A stretch of 64,000 nucleotides of DNA from Piromyces finnis (Eukaryota > Neocallimastigomycota > Neocallimastigomycetes > Neocallimastigales > Neocallimastigaceae): positions 248,001 to 312,000 of the forward strand of contig MCFH01000052.1 in NCBI GenBank assembly GCA_002104945.1, given 5' to 3'. The position numbers were made by a program, and so were the translations under genes. Within the stretch, counting starts at the first letter, position 1. Each line of letters opens with the position of its first letter. This document shows, one piece after another, positions 1 through 11,766 of this stretch. The notes under the pieces are model-generated. The model was not told where the DNA came from. It was given only the letters and a program-made list of their open reading frames with translations, and ran no database searches.

Positions 1-1
1 A

Positions 2-1102
2 CTTAAAAAATATTTAAAGCCAATCGGTTTCTATTCAAGAAAACTTAACTCTACCGAAAGAAAATATTCAACCTTTGATAGGGAATTACTCGCTCTATCA
101 GAAACCCTTCTCCATTATAGATTATTATTACAACAAGGACAGAAGATTTATTGCGCTACAGATCACAAGAACCTTGTAATATACATTAACTCAGGATCTA
201 AAGTAGAAACAAATAGAAAACTCCGCCTATTCGAAAATATCTGTAACTTTAATATTATTCCGTGCTACATAGAGGGAAAGGATAATAAAATTGCCGATCT
301 CTTATCAAGATTCATAAGGATGGAACACAATAACGAAGAAAGTAACAATCCTAATGATAACCCTCAACAGATGAATAATATCGAAGAAGTCAATTCATTA
401 GATTTCATTATAAACGCAATTGAGTTAAAAGATAAAGAATATTCAAACAAACAAGACATCAACGACGAAGACACTGATTTTAAAGTCTTCAAGGCTACCA
501 TTAATTCATTAATTCAGAGTAATAAACAAAACGAATTAAAAGAATACCTATTTAAATGGTACCAAAATCAGAATACTCTATTCGAAAGTTTAAAAGAACA
601 AATTGTAAATTTACTCGAGGAAAATACCTACTTCGAAAAACAATATCGAAAACAAGTAAATCTTAGATGTGAAGATTTAAAGGAAGTTCTAAATCGAAAG
701 GAACAATTTAATCAGGAAATAAATAAATTAAAGGAAGAAATACACTCCATACAAACAGGCAAAACACAAATCGAAACAAAAAGAAAACTTGATAAATTAA
801 ATCAAAAGATAAACGATCTCAGATACGATTTAAATCCCAAAGCCGAGCGCATTGAACTTACCAAAAAAGTAAATACATCGGAAAAACAATTAGAATCCTT
901 ATGGAAAACCATGGAAGAATTAAAAAATAAAATTGAGAACACGAACAAAAGAATAAATGCGTTAATAATAGACAACGAACTAAAGGAAATATTTCCCACT
1001 TCCGACACCGCCATTAGTAATGAACTAAAGAAAAGAAAACTTTCGAACTTTCAAATTGAAATAGATTTGACTAAAGAACAACATGGAAAAACATGTGAAT
1101 AA
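2..1102 (+). CDS. Partial gypsy-type RNase H with coiled-coil-like C-terminal tail
   Basis: The frame is open from base 2 to the stop at 1100-1102, so the true start lies left of the window; the ATG at 320 is internal. The first ~105 codons are a Ty3/gypsy-type RNase H: FYSRKLNSTERKYS, FDRELLAL, ATDHKNL and EGKDNKIADLLSR are all present in the expected order. In an ordinary gypsy pol an integrase HHCC domain would follow LSR. Here about 260 Lys/Glu/Asn/Leu-rich residues follow, with long heptad-like stretches (about codons 170-350), and then a stop. No HHCC, DDE or chromodomain is present. It could be an integrase-less or reordered retroelement, a pararetrovirus-like gene, or a rearranged copy. 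The frame is clean across 366 codons, unlike most nearby elements. Confidence 0.75.
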   Translation, partial: LKKYLKPIGFYSRKLNSTERKYSTFDRELLALSETLLHYRLLLQQGQKIYCATDHKNLVIYINSGSKVETNRKLRLFENICNFNIIPCYIEGKDNKIADLLSRFIRMEHNNEESNNPNDNPQQMNNIEEVNSLDFIINAIELKDKEYSNKQDINDEDTDFKVFKATINSLIQSNKQNELKEYLFKWYQNQNTLFESLKEQIVNLLEENTYFEKQYRKQVNLRCEDLKEVLNRKEQFNQEINKLKEEIHSIQTGKTQIETKRKLDKLNQKINDLRYDLNPKAERIELTKKVNTSEKQLESLWKTMEELKNKIENTNKRINALIIDNELKEIFPTSDTAISNELKKRKLSNFQIEIDLTKEQHGKTCE

Positions 1103-1619
1103 TTGATTAGTCTAGATATGCTTAATTAATTAATATTTAATATATTTAATAAAATTTAAAAAACCTTATTAGTAATAGTTATTAGTTATTTCATTATAGT
1201 TAATTTTTATAATTCATATAAATAGTTAAAAAATGTATTATTTGAAAAACTAGTTTTTTCTAGTTTTTATTCGTTAATATATTCGTTAACCACTAAGTTT
1301 ATCAATTATTAAATTTGTTAAAAAACATTAATCACTAGTTATAGTCATTAATAGATTAACTTAGTTATAATTCTCAGAAAAACCCGCAGTTGAGGATTTA
1401 AGTATTAATGTGAAAACAAGTTTTTTAACAAATAAAATATAAAAACATTTAAATAAAATTATCTTAAATAAAATTTAATCTTAAAAACGAACAAATACAT
1501 TCATTAAAAGAATTAGTGTAAATACAATTATATTTACAAATTAACGTAAAGAGCTTAGTTTGATACGTAATATAACTAAAATTAACGTGAAAACTTCTTG
1601 TAAAAAGATTTATTACTTC
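1103..1619. other. AT-rich spacer
   Basis: Very AT-rich DNA following the RNase H gene. A 3' LTR of that element might start here, but without its 5' partner in the window I cannot define it. Nothing else is recognisable. Confidence 0.5.
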
Positions 1620-1915
1620 AATATATACATTGGTTAATTATGCACATATTCAATATAATTATACAAAACTAAATACTAATTTTTATAAATATTAAAATAA
1701 TAAAACTATATAAAAACTAATTAAATACATTTTTGATTCAATTTGAGTAAACTACAAATTGAATACATTCCATTTATTACCCATATATTAGTTAAATATT
1801 AATAATACTGTTTATTATATATTTATTATTAAAAATACTAATTAAAACTATTCTAAGTTATTAAACTAATTTTAATTAAAAACTTTTTAAGCTTTAAATA
1901 TTTAAATTAATGGAT
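1620..1915 (+). repeat. R10 dispersed repeat, copy 1
   Basis: Matches the copy at about 2930-3330 over most of its length, including the block around GATTCAATTTGAGTAAAC, and matches in reverse complement at about 27700-28200. It is probably an old LTR, but its ends are not defined. It stops where copia remnant Ca begins. Confidence 0.6.
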
Positions 1916-2232
1916 AATTCTAATGGAAAACAGCCCTATATGCTGGTTATCCAAGAAGCAAACTTGTGTAGCTACATCTACTGTTGAGACTGAGTACATT
2001 AGTACGTCAATGAATACAAAGAAAATCTTATGGATCAAAAACATGGTAGATGAAATTTTTAATTATAACAAAAATATAACTTTACCGACAACAAAGCAAG
2101 CAAAAAGATAATAGAAAATGGTGAAATAAATATGAAGTTAAAACATATCAACATACATTATCACTTCGTAATCGACAATATAATAAAAACAAAATTAAAA
2201 TTATAAAAACACCAAGGAAATGTTAACCGACC
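1911..2232 (+). pseudogene. Ca: copia RNase H C-terminal fragment
   Basis: Encodes the end of a Ty1/copia RNase H: NSPICWLSKKQTCVATSTVETEY and following residues align with the C1 polyprotein near 54780-55060. It lacks everything upstream. The frame breaks near 2090, where a few bases are missing in the segment that reads LFTDNKAS in C1. About 80 bp between the GTTAACCGAC segment and the LTR, including the polypurine tract, are deleted. It shares private differences with Cb (26910-27220), so the two belong to one decayed subfamily. Confidence 0.85.
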
Positions 2233-2421
2233 GTGAACATTTATGGACACATAATTTTATTTATCCATATCATATATTCATGAATACACGTGACTAACTT
2301 AAAAACATAAACACTAAAAGTGTTGTAAACGTAATGTCTACGTATTATAGAGATAGTTATTTTTTATTTATTTTATTTTATATGATCACATGACCTTGCA
2401 TCTTATAAATTGTAACGATGT
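2233..2421 (+). repeat. Ca partial 3' LTR (C1 family)
   Basis: Starts GTGAACATTTATGGACAC, as in the C1 LTR at 49653, and follows it through the CACATGACCTT block. The end of the LTR is missing and a hairpin sequence follows instead. No target duplication is detectable. Confidence 0.75.
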
Positions 2422-2463
2422 AAGAAATAATAATTATTCATAATTGAATAATTATTATTTCTT
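2422..2463. other. Perfect 19-bp hairpin
   Basis: Arms 2422-2440 and 2445-2463 are exact reverse complements with a 4-nt TAAT loop. It lies where the truncated C1-type LTR stops matching. It could be a deletion scar, a small foldback insertion or chance in AT-rich sequence. Confidence 0.6.
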
Positions 2464-2929
2464 ATTATTTAATAAAAATTTATTTAAATTATTATTTTCT
2501 ATACATTCAATTATTACTAATAATATTCCATTCATTTGATTGATATTAATGATTTATTTAAAATATTAATTTTATATATACTTATATAAAATATAAAATA
2601 TAAAATATAAAATTTATTTATTTATCATATTTTTATATATTTAATTAATATTATAAATTTATTTAATTATTAATCTTTATGTACATTTAATTAATATAAA
2701 TTATTTATTTACTTATTATTTATCTGATACATTTAATTTTGACTATTTATACTCATTACATTTATTGTTTTAAATTACTGTAAAATAATAATTTTAAAAC
2801 ATATTATTATTTTTTCAATAAAACACAAAAAATAAAAAAAAATTTAAACACTAAAATTAATAAATAAAAATTTTCAATTAATATTTCTTTTTAAAAGTTA
2901 TTAACTATATAATAGTCAATAACAACTAT
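2464..2929. other. AT-rich spacer
   Basis: AT-rich sequence with simple TA/AAT-type runs. No coding potential or recognisable repeat. Confidence 0.5.
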
Positions 2930-3330
2930 GTTTATTTAAAATTTGGAAAAAATACATGTATTTATATGTTTTTTCATTTACATTCATTTTATATATTTTT
3001 CATTCAATTATACATATATTTAATATAAAATAAACAAAACTAATTTAATACTAATTTAATTAAATAATAAAATAATAAAACTAAACTAAAACTAATTAAA
3101 TACACTTTTGATTCAATTTGAGTAAACTACAAATTGAATACAGTCCATGTATTACCTATATATTAATTAAATATTAATAATACTATTTATAATATATTTC
3201 TTATTAAAAAAACTTATTTTAAAACTACGCTAAAGTTATTAAACTAATTTTAATTAAATAAAAACTTTTTAAGATTTAATTTGAATATTTAAAATATTTA
3301 AATTTAATTATCCATTAATTTAAATATTTA
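2930..3330 (+). repeat. R10 dispersed repeat, copy 2
   Basis: Closely parallels copy 1 (1620-1915) and is found inverted at 27700-28200. Its block with TCCATGTATTA followed by long AT tracts resembles part of R6 (45078-46233), so R6 and R10 may be related LTR families. Ends are approximate. Confidence 0.55.
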
Positions 3331-4113
3331 TCCAAATTTCATTTCCTAACCTTGATATTTTAAAATTAATTGTTATTTAATTATTCCATAAAATTTATTG
3401 AATAAATTTTATGAATAATTTCCATTAAAATATCAAGATTTTTATTTAACAATTATTAATTATTATTAAATAATTTAAAGATATATCTTATATCTTTACA
3501 ATTACGTATTAATTATGTTTTTATTATTGTATTAAGCACGAATAGAATAGGAATCGGTATTTTAAGGTTTTCCCGATTGTGCCTTAAGGAGGCATTCGGT
3601 TTTTCTTAAAATTACACGATGATCAATATGATTAGAATATTGATCGAAAATCATGTTTAGGTTTTTCTTCTAGTCTTTTCCTAAACATTTCATTTGTTAA
3701 GATTAGAACCCATTTTATTTAACCTTATTTTTTAATAAAATTATAAATAAAACACTCTTGAAATTCCTTAGAAATTCAAGAGTTATTATTATAAAGGAAT
3801 ACATTATAATAAATAACACAAATACATTTATTCTTTTTTTTAAAAAAAACATTCTTCTAATAAACCAATAATTAATAGATAATAAAAAATTAATTAAATA
3901 ACTTCCGCTCCATTTAACCCTTAGTGTTTATTTGTTTATTATAAATCTTTATAATTAACTCGATAAGTTTTTCATTCTCTATTTTCTATTTTAATTTTAT
4001 TCAATATTTCTTATTTTTGCATATTATATATATATTACTACAATATTAATAGTTAATATTATATTGTAGATAGTAATTTTTAATATTTAAAACAAATAAG
4101 AAATTACTACAAA
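3331..4113. other. AT-rich spacer with a structured, less AT-rich island
   Basis: Mostly AT-rich. About 3535-3720 is distinctly richer in G+C and holds short inverted repeats: AATCGG/CCGATT, TTAAGG/CCTTAA, ATCAATA/TATTGAT and TGTTTAGG/CCTAAACA. No ORF of note. It could be an LTR regulatory core or an RNA. I cannot assign it. Confidence 0.35.
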
Positions 4114-5143
4114 TGTAAAAGGTTTATTATAAAATTAGTTGATAAGTTATCACTATTTAGTTAATTAAGTTAGTTATTACCTTTCTATACGAGATAATAA
4201 CTAAATAAAGTTTTATAAAAAATAATAAAAGAACTAAAATGAATATTATAACACAAAACTAAATATAAACAAATAAATATTATTATGAAATAAATTTACT
4301 TAAATTATTTTTAATTATATCTTTTATTTATTATTTATAATTATTATACATTAATTATTATTATAGTTATTAATTCACTTTAATACTAACGCTAAAGTAT
4401 TTAACGTTAGTTTATGCTATACTATTTAACTATAGTAGTTTATTTTCTTTACCACTTGATTGGGTAGAGCAAATAAACTTTCTATTTAATTAATAACCAT
4501 TAATATATGGTTATGCATATATCTAGCCACTAAATGGTAGCCAGAATATATGGTTTCAATTGTGTAAAAGTTTTACTAAACTTATAATTTAATATTAAAA
4601 TATTAAATTAAATAAAAGATTAAAAGATAACTAGGTTAGAAAATAATTTTAATTAAAACAATAATTTATATCCTTTTGAGTGAATGATTTATGTTTGATA
4701 CATCAGGGGTGATCATTCTCTGAATAAGCAATTAATCATTACTAACAAAATATCTTTAAATTGGAATGTCTCGTGAACCAGCAGAGATATTGACCTGATT
4801 TTAAGATATATTGTTTATCTCAAGCGTATTTCCCAAAACACATTTATCCAAAATCGCTATTCGTTGTCGAGTTACGATTGTTTTTCCTTATTAAATTATG
4901 ACGATAAGGGTTAAAGTTATTTATTATAAAATTATTAAAGGTTAAGGTCGTATCTTAACCTTTTCTAAATTTTTTAAATATTTCTTAATATAATTTTATA
5001 ATTTATTTGGAAATAAAATATTGTTGATTTTGAAATTTTATAAGTAATTTCACAATTTCAAGTGATCTTGAAATTGCAGATTTCACTAGTATTTGTGACA
5101 AATTAAAATATTTGTGGGCAAACTTATGGTCACTAATATTTCT
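4114..5143 (+). repeat. R9 repeat, copy 1, interrupted by R2
   Basis: Matches 60373-60867: start TGTAAAAGG, the CTAACGCTAAAGTATTTAACG block, TACCACTTGATTGGGTA, and the AATATATGGTTTCAATTG segment. The second copy lacks the R2 insertion and so gives the empty site. R9 is probably a solo LTR, but I cannot find a target duplication, so its outer limits are approximate. Confidence 0.6.
4563..5100 (-). repeat. R2 solo LTR, copy 1 (internally shortened)
   Basis: Ends TGTAAAAG...GTGACA, flanked by AATTG (4558-4562) and AATTA (5101-5105). The uninterrupted R9 copy at 60821 reads AATTG once, confirming insertion with a 5-bp duplication now differing at one base. At 538 bp it is about half the length of the copies at 56879 and 59170; the AT-rich middle with the GTTAATAATTTATA tandem repeats is missing. 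The sense strand is inferred from the TATA/self-primer layout of the full-length copies. Confidence 0.8.
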
Positions 5144-5322
5144 GTAAAATATTGTATTAATAGAATAATGTATTTAATATGTATTTAAAATAATGTATAA
5201 TGTATTAAATTAATGTACCGTAAATTTTACAAAATTTACATCACAATACATTAACATAAATTTATGAAAAATTTATTTTATGATAAGATAAAGTTTTTGA
5301 TGATAAAATAAAATTTTAAATT
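5144..5322. other. AT-rich spacer
   Basis: Nothing recognisable. Confidence 0.4.
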
Positions 5323-5598
5323 AAATAATTTTTAACCAATAAATATTTTAGATAATAAAAAAATTTTTTTATAAATTAAGCCTCAAAATTAGAAATAAAT
5401 AAATTAAATATATGTTTGAAATATAATCAACCATATAGTAAATAAATCAAAACTTTATTTAAATAATTTTTAACCAATAAATATTTTAGATAATAAAAAA
5501 ATTTTTTTATAAATTAAGCCTCAAAATTAGAAATAAATAAATTAAATATATGTTTGAAATATAATCAACCATATAGTAAATAAATCAAAACTTTATTT
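5323..5598. repeat. Perfect 138-bp tandem duplication
   Basis: Bases 5323-5460 are repeated at 5461-5598 with no difference that I can see, including the AAGCCTCAAAATTAG segment. Perfect identity in decayed surroundings implies a recent duplication. An assembly artefact is the main alternative. Confidence 0.85.
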
Positions 5599-6021
5599 TA
5601 AGTTTAGAAAATTCTTTAGTAAATAAATTGAATTTAAATAGTTTACTACAAATAATTTCTTTTAATAAATGTATAAATGTAAACAATGTAAAACTATAAT
5701 ATTAAAACATGTATATTAGAATTTATTCAATTTATTTAAAAAGTATAAATAAAGAAAATTTTTCAACTATTAAACGATAGTTGGAAAATCGTATGGTTTA
5801 GTTTATATAGTTTAATTTAGTTTTTAATAATAAAAAAAATTATTTATTGATTACCTAGTGAGGGCTCTGGTCAAATAACCTTCACGTTAAAGTAATCAAC
5901 GGTTGTTTTAGTTTAGTTTAATTTAAAATAATTTAATAAATAATAAATAAAAAATAATTTAAAGTTTAGTTTATTAAGTGTATACAAACCTGAACTGTAG
6001 TATAGAATATTTTACAATTTC
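5599..6021. other. AT-rich spacer
   Basis: AT-rich. A short, more GC-containing stretch at about 5845-5900 is bounded by GATTAC/GTAATC inverted repeats. It may belong to an old LTR. No gene seen. Confidence 0.35.
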
Positions 6022-7022
6022 TTACAAAAAACGAATCATAGAAAGTAGTAACTTGTCTTAGTAGTTAGTAACTAAGACCTTGGTTTGAACTACTCGAATT
6101 CAAAACCTCATTAATCTCTTTTTTATTAATTATTAAATATTTTTACAGCAAAGTTTTACCAAAAAAGGAAATTTCTGATTAGTCTAAAAAAATAAGTTGT
6201 AAAATTTTTATAAATTTAATTTTAAAAAATTTTATATAAATGAGTGAAATTTCTTTAAAAAATATTTTTTAATTCGAGTTTTTATTAATAAAAAATTTTA
6301 TAATAAAAATAAAATTATTAAACACTAACCTGTTATAATTTTGTTAAGTGTTCAATAATAAAATTTTTATTTGCTTTTATTATTTTCCTTTTTATATATT
6401 TGTGTTTTTATTTATTGAACACTAGTTCTTTACAATAAAAACTCCTAAAATATATAATAACACCTTAGTGTTTAAAAAAGGAAGAATTTTTAATTTATTA
6501 AAAAAATTAAGTCAGTGAAGCGTATTTTAACAATAAGGGTACTGAAAACAAAAGTAAAACCCACAGTTATTATAAGGGGAGCGCTAGGACGCTTAATTTA
6601 ATAAAGAATCTCATTTTTAAATGCTAGAGTTATTTAATAAAAAAATAATACGCTTTATTAAAAATAAAAAAAAAAGTAACAAAATAATAGAATTAAAAAT
6701 GGAAAAAAAAGTAACAAAATATAATAGAATTAAAAATAAAAAAAAAAACCAAATAAATAAATAAATAATAAATAAATACATAAAAATAAATAAATAAATA
6801 AATTCATTTTTTAATAAAACGTTTTCTACTTTTAATAAATAAAATTAAATTTTATTTATTATTTTTGAAAAAATATATTAAAATAACAAAGAAGTTAGGA
6901 TTCAATACCTCCCTTAGCGTGGATAGTTGGACACCTATACATAATACTTTGTTGTTTAGATATTATTAATAATCGGGGAATTAAACCTATTTTTTTCTTT
7001 CCGCTTAATTAAGCAAGTGACA
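6022..7022 (+). repeat. Probable G2 5' LTR
   Basis: The first ~90 nt align with the start of the G1 LTR (ACGAATC, TTGTCTTA..GTTAGTA, TAAGAC, then ACTCG.ATTC at equal spacing). The proposed end GTGACA at 7022 precedes ATAAAGAAAC, in the position where G1 has ATAAAAACAC. The middle is AT-rich and too diverged to align by eye. The left end is uncertain by several bases. Confidence 0.4.
6054..6106 (+). promoter_or_regulatory. Pol III-like A box and B box in G2 LTR
   Basis: TGTCTTAGTAG (6054-6064) matches the A-box consensus TRGYNNARNNG at 10 of 11 positions. ATTCAAAAC (6098-6106) matches the B-box GWTCRANNC at 8 of 9. Start-to-start spacing is 44 nt, identical to G1. The sequence is not a foldable tRNA. 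Function is inferred only. Confidence 0.4.
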
Positions 7023-7319
7023 ATAAAGAAACTAATACCGTTAATTCCTTTTATTGAAAATTTTATATTTCCAATATTAACAATTGATAATATCTACATT
7101 ATCAACAAAGAGCTATGAGGGACCTAGTATTGAGTGCTAATAAAATTAAATATTTGATGGTCCAATACTATTTAATTTGACTCTTTGTCTTTATATAAAA
7201 TATTTTAATCAATAAATAATAATAAAGATTTAATTTTTTTCTTTATCAATTTCTTCAAATATAACTTTATCTTAATTTCATAATTTTTCTTTTCAACTAA
7301 TTTTATTTTCTAATTTTTA

Positions 7320-10300
7320 ATGGAAGGACAAATATTTGATAACGCTTCACTAAAAGACGGTTTCACAGGAGACAGAAAATATCTCAAAGGTTTCTTAGCC
7401 AAAATAGAACTTTTTTTTTCTTCTCTACCCCGAAAGATATCAGGATAAAGAAAGCAAGGTTATCTACCTGATTTTCTCGCCTTTATGGAAATGCATTAAA
7501 TTGGGCCGCTACGCATATTGATAATCATGATACATGCCTGACCAACTACCAAGCATTCAAAGAAAGACTAAAGGCATTCTATGGAAACAACGACGCAGTC
7601 TACGTAGCCAATCAAATGTTACGTACTCTCAAGCAACATCGTTTGGGTGGCATCAGAGGATACATCCTTGAATTCAACAAATATTCTGATGAATCCAACT
7701 GGAATGAAGAGGCTAAGATGAATGATTTTGTCGCTGGGCTCAACCAAGAAGTTGCAATGAAGATCTTAGAGATGTTCCCAGTACCAAAATATTTGTTTTC
7801 CCTCCAAACTATTGCAGCTAGAATAGATTCCAGACTTGCTACCAGGGGATTATTTTTTGATAAAAACTCTAAAGGACTTAGTTCTAATTTCAGCAATTGC
7901 TCCAGAAAAGCTACCACAAATCTAAAAGAACATCCCAAAAAGAAAAGATACTTTGGTCTGTTATCCAAGGAAGAAAAAGAAAGAAGAAAGTTTATGTGTC
8001 TATTGTGGATCTCCAGGACACCAACTGAAAAATTGTCCTAAAAGAAGAAATAAAAACTCAGCAGTCGAATCTTTAGTTTCTCTACCAAATAATTCTTCCG
8101 ATTCCAAGAAAAATCAACACGACAGGGTAACCTCAAATTTCAAATTATCGTTTGAACTAGACACCAAAATTCTTATAGACTCCGGTTCTACTCTTAATCT
8201 AATCGATATCGACTATTGCAACGATCACAATATTCCCTACCACTATGAAGAAGATTTACCCAACGTATTCGGTATTGGTGATAGCCAAAAACTGTTCGGA
8301 GTTACTCCACCTCTTAATCTTCGTTACATGGATCACTTATGCCGTACTGTCTTTTATGTTACTGATCTACCTGAATATCCTTGTATTCTCGGTCTACGTT
8401 GACTTAAGGAACACAATTCAAGTATTGACTTTGAAAATAACAAATTATCTTTTGGTTCTTCTTATTGCTTGGATCATTGTATGACTCTCCCTTCAAATGT
8501 TCCCGAATTCCATCAGGAAACTTCTGTTTTTCTACTGATTCTACTGATTGCAATCACTCTTCTTCCGTTTCTTTGCCTATTTTTATTGACAATCCCAAAT
8601 CTTCATTTTTAAATTCTAAGTTATCTCATTCTCGTAATTTCAAAGAAAATCGTTCTAAATCTGCCTCAATTAGCAATGAATATGTTACCGATCCTTCATC
8701 ACAAGAGTCTTGTCCTGTCATTACTTCTAATATTTCTCTTTCCAAAGTTGATTCTTACTCACCAAAAAACTCTCTTAAAAACTCAAATGTTATCACTAAA
8801 CTTCCGAAGGAATTAGAATCATATATGGATGTCTTAAGTGAATCCTCTGCTGATAAATTACCACCTCATAGTCCTTATGATTGTCAAATAAACTTAATCG
8901 AAAATGCCAAGCTTTTTTATGGACCAATCTACTCACTAACAGACGAGGAAACAAGAGTTTTGAAGGATTATATTGATGAAAATCTCAAAAAGGGTTTCAT
9001 TAGGAAATCCAAATCTCCTGCTGGTGCGCCTGTACTCTTCGTTCCTAAGAAAAATGGTGAACTCCGTCTTTGTCAAGATTATAGGGAACTCAACAAAATT
9101 ACCATTAGAGATTCCTGTCCTCTACCTCTGATTCAAGATATGCTAGAGCATCTTAGTAAAGCGAAAATTTTCTCAAAATTGGATTTACGATCAGCATACA
9201 ACTTGGTCCGAATCAAAAAGGGTGATGAATATAAAACAGTCTTCACCTGCAAATTCGGCCACTTTGAATACCTGGTAATGCCATTCGGACTAAAAAACGC
9301 CCCGGCTGTTTTTCAACATTTTATCAATGATGTTTTGGAAAATATTCTAGGAATTTTTGTTTATTCATATATTGACGATTTAATTATTTTTTCTGAAAAT
9401 CATAAATTTCACATCAAGCACGTTATCGAAGTCTTGGATCGCTTAAGAAATGCTGGTCTTTATGCTAAGCTTGAAAAGTGTGAATTCTTTGTTTCTTCTA
9501 TTGATTTTCTTGGTCATCGGATATTCTCTGAAGGCATACATATGGACCCCAATAAAGTTTCTGCTATTATCAATTTGCCAGTTCCGTCCAATGTCAAGGA
9601 AGTTCAATCTTTTATTGGCCTAGCCAACTACCATCGTCAGTTTATCCCTAATTTTGCCAAAGTTGCTCAACCCCTTCACAGACTACTTCATAAAAATGTT
9701 AAATTTGATTTTGCCTCTGAAGCTCTTGACGCATTTAACACTATTAAATCATTAATTTCGTCTGCTCCCATCCTGTCTCATCCAAATCGTGATCTTCCCT
9801 TTGTTGTTGAAACCGACTCTAGCAACTTTGCTATAAGAGCAGTTCTGTCCCAAAAATCTCCTGATGATAAAATGATCCATCCGCTCTTGAAACTTGGCGA
9901 CATTTTCTGAAAGGTGCTTTATCTCCGTATACTATTTATTCAGATCATCGAAACTTATATCAAAAGAAACCGGAAAAAATGTCACAACGTCTTGTTCGTT
10001 GGGCTCTTTTACTTTCCGAATTTAACTTTAAAATTCTCTACCGCTCTGGTTCATCTACTGGTAAACCTGATTCGCTTTCAAGAAGACCTGATTATATGGA
10101 TTCCTCTCTTCCTTCTGATGCTCCTTTTTCGGTTTTACGACCTGAGAATTTCTGTGCTTTGATTTGTTCCATTTCTTCTCTTAATGATGAAATATTATCT
10201 GAATATGTGAACAACTCTTTTTACATTGACATTTGCAATTTTCTTGAAAATAAGAATCTCCCAGCTCCACATCCACAAAGTAATAAATTCTCTTAGTAAT

Positions 10301-11596
10301 AGTTTTCTTCTTTTTGATAATAGAATCTATGTTCCTTTAAAATGCCGTCCCTCCGTTTTGAAGTTCTGTTATAATTCCCCTTCTGCCGGTCATTTTGGTA
10401 TCCGCAAAACTATTTCTTTGATCTCTCGTGACTTTTGGTGGCCATCCATTTCTATTGATGTTAAGAATTATAACCGATCTTGCTAGATTTATTGCCGCTC
10501 CAAGCCTTCTCGTCACAAACCATATTGCATACTTCAAGCCCTTGAGATTAGTGACCATCCTTGGGTTTCTATTTCCATGGATTTCATTACTGGCCTCCCT
10601 CCTTCTGAAGGATTTAATACTATTCTTGTTGTAGTTGACCGCCTTACAAAAATGTGATACCTCATTCCCTTTAAAGGTATTCCTTCTGCTTCTAATACTA
10701 CTTTTGCTTTTTTGAATTATATTTTCAGAATTCACGGTCTCCCCTCTGAAATTATTTCCGATAGAGGCGCGCAATTTACTTCGAGATTTTGGAAATCTAT
10801 TTTCCGAGCTTTGGACGTCAATGTTAAATATTCTTCGCCATATCATCATCAATCCAATAGCTAAACGGAGAGGGTAAACCCCGTTGTTGAACAATATTTA
10901 AGATGATTTTCTAATTATAAAGGAACAAACTGGATCAATTTCCTTCCATTGGCAGAATTCAGCTACAATAATGCTGTTCAAGACTCAACAAAATTCTCAC
11001 CATTCTTCCTAAATTATGGTTATCACCCAAAATACTCTCCGATAATTCCTGACCAAACGAATGTTTCAAGAGCTGAAGAATTTACAGGAGACTTTGAAGA
11101 CCTAATGGAGAAACTTAAAGAAAACCTAAAGAAGGCCATCCAAGTTCAAAAGAAATACGCCGACAAGTATAGACAAGAACCTCCGACATTCAAGACAGGT
11201 GACAAAGTATGGTTGGATAGCTCCTTGATAATTCATAATTGAAATAAAAAATTTAATCCTAGGAAACTTGGCCCGTTTAGGGTAATTAGTAAAATCTTTA
11301 ATCTCACTTATAAATTAGAATAACCAAAATCGCTGAAGATTTACCCAATTGTTCATGTTTCGAACCTAGAACCGTACTATGAAGATAGTTTTGGAAGAAT
11401 TAAAGATCCACCTCCACCTATTATAATAAATGAAGAAGAATACGAAGTAGAAGAAATACTTGATAAAAGAAAGCATTATGGGAAGATTCAATATCTTATA
11501 AAATGGAAAGGTTATCCGCTTTCAGAAGCATCTTGGGAACCTGAAAGCAATTTAAACTGCGATGAACTAATTAAAAATTTTAATAATTCACATTAG
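7320..11596 (+). pseudogene. G2 Gag-Pol polyprotein, inactivated
   Basis: ATG at 7320 begins MEGQIFDNASLKDGF, matching the G1 start. The reading frame is lost near 7410 in a T-run. The Gag zinc knuckle CVYCGSPGHQLKNC lies at 7995-8036 and the protease LIDSGSTLNLID at about 8170. The RT has SYIDDL near 9365. A deletion at about 9882 fuses the HP of RNase H to ALETW and removes roughly 37 codons including the KELLA segment. The integrase retains HFGIRKT, ISDRGAQF and TERVN but carries stops at conserved positions (for example near 10653, 10863 and 10902). A chromodomain ([23 protein letters not shown]) lies at about 11445-11585. Other stops include TGA at 8401 and 11240. Clearly non-functional. 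Confidence 0.9.
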
Positions 11597-11766
11597 GTAA
11601 TAGTTATTTAAAAAAAATTTAGTAATTGACAAGAGAAAAAGAGAATAGAAAATAAAAAATGAAAAAATATATTTATAATTTAATATTCATGTAAAAAAAA
11701 ATTTTTTATCAAAATGTATTCACTCATTTTAATTATTTATTTTTATAATAAAATAACAACTAAATT
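11597..11766. other. G2 3' untranslated remnant
   Basis: AT-rich sequence after the G2 stop. G1 has 148 nt between its stop and 3' LTR, so the G2 LTR should begin near the right edge. It has been replaced by R1. Confidence 0.4.

Larger units (their letters stand above)
6022..11766 (+). mobile_element. G2: decayed Ty3/gypsy chromodomain element
   Basis: A relative of intact G1 with the same domain order (Gag zinc knuckle, protease, RT, RNase H, integrase, chromodomain). The 5' LTR is tentatively 6022-7022 from similarity to the start of the G1 LTR and from the leader length: 297 nt from LTR end to ATG versus 322 nt in G1. No 3' LTR is found. Sequence breaks off into the R1 LTR of G3 at 11767, 170 nt after the pol stop, about where the 3' LTR would begin. 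No target duplication is recoverable. Confidence 0.75.

Noticed and set aside
10337-10894. 185-codon minus-strand ORF opposite G2
   Set aside because: Antisense shadow of the G2 integrase region; no independent motif.
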